Positions 7,623 to 14,132 of a stretch of DNA of 40,318 nt are shown here, one piece after another (the stretch's first letter is position 1; each line of letters begins with the position of its first letter). Both the position numbers and the translations under genes were made by a program. Below the pieces are notes generated by a model. It saw nothing but the letters and a program-made list of their open reading frames with translations, made no database searches and was not told where the DNA came from. Source of the DNA: Thermoplasmata archaeon (GTDB lineage: Archaea; Thermoplasmatota; Thermoplasmata; Lutacidiplasmatales; UBA184); the NCBI GenBank assembly GCA_022750335.1, contig JAKIVX010000016.1, forward strand, positions 1 through 40,318. The letters are read 5' to 3'.

Positions 7623-9380
7623 ATGGCCGGCGACGCGCTCGAACCCACCACGACCGAGGACGCCGGGATCCCGCCCACCCCCCGCAAGAAATCCGGCTTC
7701 TCCGCCTGGACGCGGATGGGCGCCTCCCTCCGCAAGGGCTCCTCCGAGCCCCGCCCCGTCAAGCTCGCCCGGCTCGGCGTCTCGGGCCAGGGTCGCGAGG
7801 GCGAGGTCACGCCCGTGCCGCCGTTCAGCGACCCCGCCCAGAAGCAGCTCGACCTCGCGCCGATCCGGTCGGGCGTTTCCTACGTCCGCATCTCCTACCA
7901 CAACACCCGCAACGAGTTCCTCTACGAGGTCATCGAGCCCCCGCTCTCCCCCATCGAGAAGGAGCTCACCGAGCGCCTCCACACGGTCCTCATCGACGCT
8001 TTCGAACCGCTCCCCGAGAACGACACCGAGACCAAGCGCCGCGAATTGCGCCGCATGGTCGACGACCAGCTGAAGGAGTGGGAGCTCGCCCCCGGTCCGG
8101 TCACCAAGACCCGGATCCTCTACTACCTCGAGCGGGACTTCAACGGCTACGGGGTCGTCGAGGTCCCCATGACCGACTCCGAGGTCGAGGACATCTCCTG
8201 CGACGGCGTCGGCATCCCCCTCTACATCTACCACCGAAAGTTCGGCTCGATCCGCTCGAACCTGAAGTTCGAGGACTCGAAGACGCTGGACGACTACGTC
8301 ATCTGGCTCGCCCAGCGCTCGGGCAAGCACATCTCGGTCGCGAGCCCGATCCTGGACGCGACCGTTCCGGACGGCTCGCGCCTGCAGGCCACGCTCGGCA
8401 TGCACGTGACCAAGCGCGGCAGCTCGTTCACGATCCGACGCTTCCGGGACAACCCGTTCACGCCGGTCGACCTGCTCAAGTTCAAGACGATGAGCCCGGA
8501 GATGATGGCCTACCTATGGTTGGCCATCGAGAACGGCCAGTCGATGATGGTCTGCGGCGGCACGGCGTCCGGAAAGACCACGACCCTCAACGCGACGCTC
8601 CTGTTCATCCCGCCCCAGATGAAGATCGTCTCCATCGAGGACACCCGCGAGCTGAACCTCCCGCACGAGAACTGGGTCCCGTCGCTGACCCGCGCCGGCT
8701 TTGGCGCGAAGAACGTCGTGAGCGGAAAGGCGCCCGGCGAGATCGACATGTTCGACCTCCTGGCCGCCGCGCTGCGCCAGCGCCCCCAGTACCTGATGGT
8801 CGGGGAGGTGCGCGGCGCGGAGGCGTTCATCGTCTTCCAGGCGATGGCGACGGGAAAGACCTGCTACACCACCTTCCACGCGGAAAGCGTGAGCGCGATG
8901 GTCCACCGAATGGAGAACCCGCCGATCACGCTCCCCCGGTCGCTCGTCAGCGCGCTCAACCTGGTACTCCTCCAGCGCCAGGTGAAGGTCGGCACCAAGA
9001 TGACCCGGCGCGTCCAGTCGCTCACCGAGATCGTCGGTCTCGACCCGGAGACGAACGAGCTCATCACCAACTCGGTCTACTCCTGGAACCCGTCCGACGA
9101 CACGTTCCTCTTCTCGGGCCACTCCTACGTCTACGAGCGGGTCGCGCTGATGAAGAACCTCTCCATGAAGGAGATGGAGCGCGAGGTCCACCGCCGCGTC
9201 GAGATCCTCGAGTACCTGCAGGCGAAGGACGCGCAATCGACCCGTCAGCATCCGTTCACGCACCGCGACGTGGGCCGGATCGTCTCGTTCTACTACAAGG
9301 AGCCGGAGAAGGCGGTCCTCGAGGCGCGCGAGGAGCTCGCGAAGTTGAAGCTCACGGCCCCCCCGGCCCCGCCCCGGTAG
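7623..9380 (+). CDS. Type II/IV secretion-system ATPase, copy 2 with altered His box
   Basis: This 585-residue paralogue of the first ATPase shares long matched segments (VEDISCDGVG; IVSIEDTRELNLPHENW; ALRQRPQYLMVGEVRG). Walker A GGTASGKT is at 312-319 and the Walker B Glu is 395. In the His box the first histidine is replaced: ATGKTCYTTFHAE has Lys412 where copy 1 has His390, while the second histidine (His419) is kept. The N-terminal extension is about 20 residues longer, Pro/Arg-rich and probably disordered. It is the last gene of the pilus operon. Two ATPases around two platform genes suggest an assembly/retraction pair or a hetero-oligomeric motor; which is which cannot be decided from sequence. 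The C-terminus ends in Ala/Pro-rich residues. Confidence 0.92.
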   Translation: MAGDALEPTTTEDAGIPPTPRKKSGFSAWTRMGASLRKGSSEPRPVKLARLGVSGQGREGEVTPVPPFSDPAQKQLDLAPIRSGVSYVRISYHNTRNEFLYEVIEPPLSPIEKELTERLHTVLIDAFEPLPENDTETKRRELRRMVDDQLKEWELAPGPVTKTRILYYLERDFNGYGVVEVPMTDSEVEDISCDGVGIPLYIYHRKFGSIRSNLKFEDSKTLDDYVIWLAQRSGKHISVASPILDATVPDGSRLQATLGMHVTKRGSSFTIRRFRDNPFTPVDLLKFKTMSPEMMAYLWLAIENGQSMMVCGGTASGKTTTLNATLLFIPPQMKIVSIEDTRELNLPHENWVPSLTRAGFGAKNVVSGKAPGEIDMFDLLAAALRQRPQYLMVGEVRGAEAFIVFQAMATGKTCYTTFHAESVSAMVHRMENPPITLPRSLVSALNLVLLQRQVKVGTKMTRRVQSLTEIVGLDPETNELITNSVYSWNPSDDTFLFSGHSYVYERVALMKNLSMKEMEREVHRRVEILEYLQAKDAQSTRQHPFTHRDVGRIVSFYYKEPEKAVLEAREELAKLKLTAPPAPPR

Positions 9381-9411
9381 GCTATCCCGTTCGGACGCTC
9401 GGGCGGAGGCG

Positions 9412-10347
9412 ATGCCTCCGGACCGGCCGTTCGCCGTGCTGCCCTCGGGGCCGGACGCGACCGTCACGCTCTGGTGCGAGGACGCGGTGGCGGGGCTTCC
9501 GCGCAGGATTCCCGCCGGGGGCGCGGACGTCGTGGTGACGAGCCCGCCGTACAACCGCAAGGTCCCGTACACGAACTACGCCGACGACCGTCCCCGGGCA
9601 GAGTACCTCACCTGGATCGGGACGGTCCGGGACGCGGTCGACCGCGTCCTCTCCGAGCGGGGGTCGTTCTTCCTCAACGTCGGCGCCTCCCCCTCCGACC
9701 CCTGGCTCCCGATGGACGTCGCCCGGGTGGTCGCCTCCACCTTCGTCCTCCAGAACGTCCTCCACTGGGTGAAGTCGATCGCGATCGACCGGGCGGCCGC
9801 CGGTCGGGCGGCGGCGCTCGACCGCGACCTGGCGCTCGGCCACTACCGACCGATGGCGTCGGACCGGTACGTCCATGGCGCGCACGAATACGTCTTCCAC
9901 TTCACCCGGCGGGGCGACGTCCGCCTCGACCGTCTTGCCATCGGGGTTCCCTACCAGGACAAGTCGAACGTCGCGCGCTGGCCGGGCGCCCGGGCCGACC
10001 TCCGCTGCCGCGGGAACACCTGGTTCCTGCCGTACCCCACCATCCGCTACCGGGCCCGGGACCGGCCCCACCCCGCCTCGTTCCCGCCCGAGCTCCCCGA
10101 GTGGTGTCTCCGGCTTCACGGCGTGGGTCGCGTGAATCTCGCGGTCGACCCGTTCGTCGGGATCGGGTCGTCAGCCGTCGCGGCGGCCCGCTTGGGCCTC
10201 CCGTTCGTCGGCTTCGACGTCGACCGCGCGTATCTCGCGGTCGCACGGGACCGGGTCCGCGCGGAAGCGGCCCCGCCCCGGCCTACTCGTCCTTCGGCGC
10301 GGCGGACGAGTCGGGGGGGCTCCAGGAGCGGATCGGCTTCTTGTTGA
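9412..10347 (+). CDS. Orphan SPPY-type DNA methyltransferase (beta class, probable m4C)
   Basis: This 311-residue protein has the catalytic motif IV TSPPY at residues 43-47 near the N-terminus and the SAM-binding motif I DPFVGIGSS at about 246-254 near the C-terminus. That order defines beta-class amino-methyltransferases, and an SPPY (rather than DPPY) motif usually goes with N4-cytosine methylation. Between them lies the variable target-recognition region (about 120-230). No restriction endonuclease or specificity subunit is adjacent, so it is probably a solitary methylase. It starts 31 bases after the pilus operon on the same strand. The last 20 residues are Arg/Ser-rich and overlap the 3' end of the opposite gene by 65 bases, so the tail may be a read-through extension. 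Confidence 0.85.
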   Translation: MPPDRPFAVLPSGPDATVTLWCEDAVAGLPRRIPAGGADVVVTSPPYNRKVPYTNYADDRPRAEYLTWIGTVRDAVDRVLSERGSFFLNVGASPSDPWLPMDVARVVASTFVLQNVLHWVKSIAIDRAAAGRAAALDRDLALGHYRPMASDRYVHGAHEYVFHFTRRGDVRLDRLAIGVPYQDKSNVARWPGARADLRCRGNTWFLPYPTIRYRARDRPHPASFPPELPEWCLRLHGVGRVNLAVDPFVGIGSSAVAAARLGLPFVGFDVDRAYLAVARDRVRAEAAPPRPTRPSARRTSRGGSRSGSASC

Positions 10348-10690
10348 CGCCCGCCGCGGAGGCGAGCGCGTTCTTCGTTCCCGTCCGGGTGGCGCGCCCG
10401 AGGTCGACGAAGGCGTCGCGGGTGGCGCCCCCGGCCCGAGCGGCTCCGTCGGCGATCCGTCCGGGGAGGCGGCGGGCCTCCGCGTCGATCGCGCGGCCGA
10501 GGTTCGAAATGCTGTCCTCGATCTGCTGGCCCAGGTACTTCGCGTCCTTCGAGCTCGAACGACCGAACCGCTCGATCGTCCGGTCGAGGTTGCTGATCTC
10601 CGAGGAGAAATCTCGCCCGATACCTCCGGCCGCCCGGCGCAGGTCGGCCAGGTGCTGACGGAACTGGGCTTCGTTTGGTCGGTCGCTCAT
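10283..10690 (-). CDS. Small predicted helical / coiled-coil protein, function unknown
   Basis: This 135-residue hydrophilic protein is dominated by predicted helix: FRQHLADLRRAAGGIGRDF, then SSEISNLDRTIERFG, then QQIEDSISNLGRAIDAEAR with repeated hydrophobic spacing. An Ala/Gly/Arg-rich segment follows and the C-terminus is acidic. It has no signal peptide, transmembrane segment, Cys or catalytic motif. The ATG at 10690 lies about 38 nt from a TATA-like CTTTATCC at about 10728, so it has its own promoter. Its 3' end overlaps that of the methyltransferase. I do not recognise the family; the composition is loosely like polymer-associated (phasin-like) or nucleoid-associated helical proteins, without further support. 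Confidence 0.7.
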   Translation of the reverse strand: MSDRPNEAQFRQHLADLRRAAGGIGRDFSSEISNLDRTIERFGRSSSKDAKYLGQQIEDSISNLGRAIDAEARRLPGRIADGAARAGGATRDAFVDLGRATRTGTKNALASAAGVNKKPIRSWSPPDSSAAPKDE

Positions 10691-10755
10691 GGGGGTTACC
10701 GGCCTCAAAAAGTGGTGGGCGGCGGATAAAGGTTGGTCGCCACCGGCAACGGAGG

Positions 10756-12549
10756 TCAGCCGCCCATCCGGCGGTCGCCCCGGCGGCGCCGGGCCTTGCC
10801 GGTCGTGGCCGGAACCGAGGTCGCGGCCACCGGAGCCGGCGGCAGGAGCCTTCGCTCGGTCTCCACGCCGTGGGCCCACCGGACCAGCAACTCGACCCCG
10901 AGCCGGCCGGGGTCGGTCACGACCAGTTCCCCGCCGAGGGTCCGGGCGATCGCGCGCGCGGCCACCTCGTACTCGGGGTTGGGGGACTTCAGCAGGACGA
11001 CGGTCGTGCGGAGGGGCCGGACCGTGGCGAGCTCCCCCGCACGGGCGAGCGCTTGTTCCATCGCGACGTCGAGCTGGCCGGAGTGGACCTTCCCATCCTC
11101 GGCCGTGTACGCTTCCGGGAGCCCGTCCGTGATGAGGTAGAACTCGCGGCGGTTGGCGCGTGAGGATTGGAGCAGGACGTGGGCGGCCCGGAGCGCCTCC
11201 CCCGTGTTGGTGAACGCGCCCGCGCGGCATTCCCAGAGCGTGACCAGGTCGAGGACCTCGACGGTGTTGTCGAACGCGAGCAGGTCGATCGTCGCGTCGG
11301 GGTGACGTCGGCGTACCGCGACGTAGAGCGCGAGCAGGGCCTTCTTCGCGGCGTCCAGCTTCCCGGCCTCGTCCATGCTGCCCGACCGGTCGAAGGCGAG
11401 GACGACGTGGACGCGTTCCGACGTGATCTCGCGGTAGACGTAGCTCGTGGATTCATCGATGTGCCGCTGTCCCGCCATCCGGGCCGCGAGGAGTGAGCCG
11501 GGGACGTCCAGGTGGGCGATCTCCTCGGCGCGCCGCAACCGGGCCTTCTCGTAGACGCCGGTCGCCCCCTCGCCCCGCAGGGAGAGTCGCGCGCCTTCCG
11601 GAAGCTGGCGCGTCTCCTCCTCGAGGAGCAGCCGGGCGAACCGCTCGACCAGGCCGAACGTGACGACTAGGCTCTGGCCCCGCTCGGCGACGAATCCCCG
11701 TTCTTTTAGTTCCCGTTCGAGCCGCCGGGACTCTCCCTCCCGCACCTTGGACTCCGTATCGGCGCGCGCGCGGCGTTCCGCCTCGGCGCGCTCCTCCTCC
11801 AACCGGCGCCGTTGGGCCTCCGCCGCTCGCCGCTTCTCCTCCGCCTGACGTTCGAGCTCGCGTTCCTGCGTCCGGAGGCGGCTCGAGACCGACTGGGACA
11901 ACTCCTCCCGTTGGGGCGGCGAGAGCCGAGAGAGGGCCTCACCCAACTCCGAGGGCCCGAGGCCCCGGCCGAGAGCCGAGGGGACGGCGAACGTCACGGT
12001 CCGACCGTCGGAGGGAGGAGGAACGACCGCCTTCTTCCGGGAGAACAGCGAGCGGAACCAGGCGGCCACGCGCGCGAAGAAGGCCCGGAGCCGGGCGCCG
12101 ATCCCCGGCCGGGGCGGGGGGCGGTTCCAGGACGCGTCCGGAAGGAGCAGCGCAGCTTCCACGTCGCCGAGCCAATCCCCGGAGGGCAGCTTCGACCAGT
12201 CCACCGTGCGCGCGGCGGCGAGCCGAGCCTCGAGCTCGGCGATGCGGGCCGCGACCTCGGCGTCCGAGCGCACGCGGACCTGCTCGAGCTCCTGGATCCG
12301 GTGGTCGTACTCGGTGACGATCCGCTGGGTCCGTCGGTCGGCTTGCCGACGGAGGCGTGCCCGCAACCGTTCGAGGCGTTCCCGCAGCTCGGGGTCGGTC
12401 TCCGCATTCGCCTTGAGGAGCTTCCGGGCCCCGTCGACCCCTTGCTCGGCCAGCGCGCGGATGAGGCTCCCCGGATCGAGGGCGTCGAGCAGGTCGTCGG
12501 ACCCGACGTCGTCCGAATACCCGGTGCAATCCGGGAGGCGGAGGGCCTC
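10756..12549 (-). CDS. VWA-domain protein with long coiled-coil N-terminus; start codon not identifiable
   Basis: The open coding frame gives about 597 residues. The N-terminal part is helical and acidic (SDDLLDALDPGSLIRALAEQ). A basic region with a hydrophobic/aromatic patch follows (ARLRAFFARVAAWFRSLFSR), then a long Glu/Arg/Ala coiled coil (ELERQAEEKRRAAEAQRRR). A C-terminal von Willebrand A domain carries an intact MIDAS motif, DRSGSM, with the later Thr and Asp (FTNTGEA; LITDGLPE). VWA proteins paired with AAA+ ATPases act as metal-dependent adaptors or co-chaperones, as in MoxR/VWA and BchI/BchD. The gene directly follows the AAA+ gene. No ATG, GTG or TTG occurs in frame between 12690 and 12366, yet the reading looks coding from about 12540. 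The interval given is the readable frame; a TTG at 12366 is the fallback start. Confidence 0.75.
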   Translation of the reverse strand, partial: EALRLPDCTGYSDDVGSDDLLDALDPGSLIRALAEQGVDGARKLLKANAETDPELRERLERLRARLRRQADRRTQRIVTEYDHRIQELEQVRVRSDAEVAARIAELEARLAAARTVDWSKLPSGDWLGDVEAALLLPDASWNRPPPRPGIGARLRAFFARVAAWFRSLFSRKKAVVPPPSDGRTVTFAVPSALGRGLGPSELGEALSRLSPPQREELSQSVSSRLRTQERELERQAEEKRRAAEAQRRRLEEERAEAERRARADTESKVREGESRRLERELKERGFVAERGQSLVVTFGLVERFARLLLEEETRQLPEGARLSLRGEGATGVYEKARLRRAEEIAHLDVPGSLLAARMAGQRHIDESTSYVYREITSERVHVVLAFDRSGSMDEAGKLDAAKKALLALYVAVRRRHPDATIDLLAFDNTVEVLDLVTLWECRAGAFTNTGEALRAAHVLLQSSRANRREFYLITDGLPEAYTAEDGKVHSGQLDVAMEQALARAGELATVRPLRTTVVLLKSPNPEYEVAARAIARTLGGELVVTDPGRLGVELLVRWAHGVETERRLLPPAPVAATSVPATTGKARRRRGDRRMGG

Positions 12550-12550
12550 G

Positions 12551-14080
12551 CTAGAGGGGGGCGTCGTCGTCGTCCTCGTCCCCGCACGAGAAGAGGGAGT
12601 GCTCCTCGAGGAGTCGGAAGACGCTGAGGGCGGCCTCGAACGGCGCGATCTCGTCGCCGGGGCGTTCCCGCTCGCCGACGTAGCGGGCAAAGGAACGGAA
12701 CCGGGGGAAGAGCGCGAGATTGGTCGCCGCCTCGGCGATCACCGCGGCGTCGTCCTTCAGGCGACGACCTTCGCCCACGAGGGCCTCGGCGTCGCTCGAA
12801 CTTTCGTGCAGCACCTCACGGAAGTAGCGGCACCAGTAGACGCCCGAGCTGCGCTTCAGGGACGGGGCGAGGTACTGGTCCACGAACTCGGTCACGCGCT
12901 TCTCGTTCTGGCGGAACGACTCCCCGCTGCGGGCCCGGAGGCGACCACGCATGGCGTGGACGAGACCGGCGCGCAAGTCGGCCGAGGACGGGATCGAACG
13001 GCCGGCGAGCAATGCGATCGCGTCCGTGCGGGCCGCGACATCGAGGAGGGTACGGTTGGATCCGACCTCGCCGATGTCCGGGTTGTCGTCCCCTACGCGG
13101 AGACGCCAGGCCTCGATGACGCGGACCCCGGCATCGACGAGGATCTCCGGAACCCACCCGCGGAACTCGGTCCCCCGGGCGAGCGCGACGATCCGCCGGT
13201 TGTCCGCGTGCCGCTCGTTGTAGCCGACGTGCAGGCTCGTGAGACGGTCGGAGAGGGGATCGTTGATGTTGTCGAGGTCGGAGAGGTTGGACGTCCCGAC
13301 GGCGACGAACGAGCCGGGGAAGCTCTCCCGCGATTTGGCCGGGGTGACCGTGCCCTCTTGCAGGGCCTGGAGCAGCACGTTCTGAGTGCCGAGGGGCAAT
13401 TTTCCGATCTCGTCGACGAGCAGGAAGCCTCGGTTGGCTTGCAGCAACTTTCCCGGCTCGAGCACGAGCGGGCTCATCGGGTCGCCGATCTCCTCCAGCT
13501 TGCGGAGATTGATGTTGCCGGTGAGGTGGTCCGGGAACACTTCCGAGCTCCCCTGCAACCGGGCAAAGCCGAACCCCTCGCGCAACCGGATGTACTGGCC
13601 GGGCACCTTCGTCGGGTCGACGCGGGCGGGGTCGAACAGGGAGGCATCTCCACCTGGGGCGAACCGTCGGGTGCAGATCGGGCACGGCGGGAAGCGCTCC
13701 GCGACGGCCGGGTCGACGATGCTGAGCGGATGGTCGAGCACGGGGCAGCCTTCGACGACCCACGCGCCCTTGGGATAGAGATCCCAGAGGTCCTTCGCGA
13801 GGCTGGTCTTTCCGGCCCCGGAAGGGCCGAAGAACAGGACGTGCGCGCCGGAGACGATCGCGGCGACCACATCCTCGTACGTGGACTCGGGCAGGACCGT
13901 GTGGGGGAAGAGGGCGCGAATGGCCGCCGTGCGGTCGAGGCCCTGCGCCCGCAACGCCGCGAGACGTCGCAGGACTTCCGAACGGAAGGCTTCGCCCGGC
14001 GATTCGACCGGTTCCTGGGCCGCGCGTAGTTCCGCCGCCGAGGAACGGGTCCCGGGACTAGGTTCCTTCGAGTTCGGCAC
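12551..14080 (-). CDS. AAA+ ATPase, PrkA/MoxR-like, partner of the VWA protein
   Basis: This 509-residue ATPase has Walker A GPSGAGKTS at about residue 85-93, Walker B GFLLVDEIGK, sensor 1 GTSN and a later arginine-rich helical part. Between Walker A and B lies a Cys/His patch (EGCPVLDHP ... CPICTRRF) followed by an Ile/Arg/Glu region, recalling the AAA domain of the PrkA serine-kinase family, where a CPxC motif sits at the same place. The PrkA kinase domain itself is absent. The C-terminus is acidic (CGDEDDDDAPL). The function is inferred as a remodelling ATPase acting with the VWA protein encoded immediately downstream. The GTG at 14080 is chosen because a TATA-like TACATATC is centred 26 nt upstream, the leaderless spacing; longer upstream frames run into the surface-protein gene. 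Confidence 0.85.
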   Translation of the reverse strand: MPNSKEPSPGTRSSAAELRAAQEPVESPGEAFRSEVLRRLAALRAQGLDRTAAIRALFPHTVLPESTYEDVVAAIVSGAHVLFFGPSGAGKTSLAKDLWDLYPKGAWVVEGCPVLDHPLSIVDPAVAERFPPCPICTRRFAPGGDASLFDPARVDPTKVPGQYIRLREGFGFARLQGSSEVFPDHLTGNINLRKLEEIGDPMSPLVLEPGKLLQANRGFLLVDEIGKLPLGTQNVLLQALQEGTVTPAKSRESFPGSFVAVGTSNLSDLDNINDPLSDRLTSLHVGYNERHADNRRIVALARGTEFRGWVPEILVDAGVRVIEAWRLRVGDDNPDIGEVGSNRTLLDVAARTDAIALLAGRSIPSSADLRAGLVHAMRGRLRARSGESFRQNEKRVTEFVDQYLAPSLKRSSGVYWCRYFREVLHESSSDAEALVGEGRRLKDDAAVIAEAATNLALFPRFRSFARYVGERERPGDEIAPFEAALSVFRLLEEHSLFSCGDEDDDDAPL

Positions 14081-14101
14081 GGCGCGCGGAGTTGGGCTCG
14101 G

Positions 14102-14109
14102 GATATGTA
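14102..14109 (-). promoter_or_regulatory. TATA box for the AAA+/VWA operon
   Basis: TACATATC on the minus strand is centred 26 nt before the GTG at 14080. It lies in the 52-base gap between the surface-protein stop and the ATPase start. Confidence 0.5.
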
Positions 14110-14132
14110 GTTTGCCGCGGGGACGGTCGAGA

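Noticed and set aside
6612-8405. Long open frame on the minus strand opposite the platform and ATPase genes
   Set aside because: It is a mirror of high-GC coding on the plus strand, has a low-complexity Arg/Asp/Glu composition, and overlaps two well-supported genes completely.
3987-9380. The operon as an archaellum locus
   Set aside because: Only ATPase and platform homologues and one pilin-like gene are present; archaellum-specific flaF, flaG, flaH and archaellin genes are not seen.
7082-9538. Long plus-strand open frame overlapping platform protein B and ATPase 2
   Set aside because: Its product is Arg/Pro/His-rich with no domain pattern, whereas the other frame has full Walker and T2SF motifs.
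9412-10690. Restriction-modification system formed by the methylase and the neighbouring small gene
   Set aside because: The small protein is on the opposite strand, has no nuclease motif, and looks like a plain helical protein.
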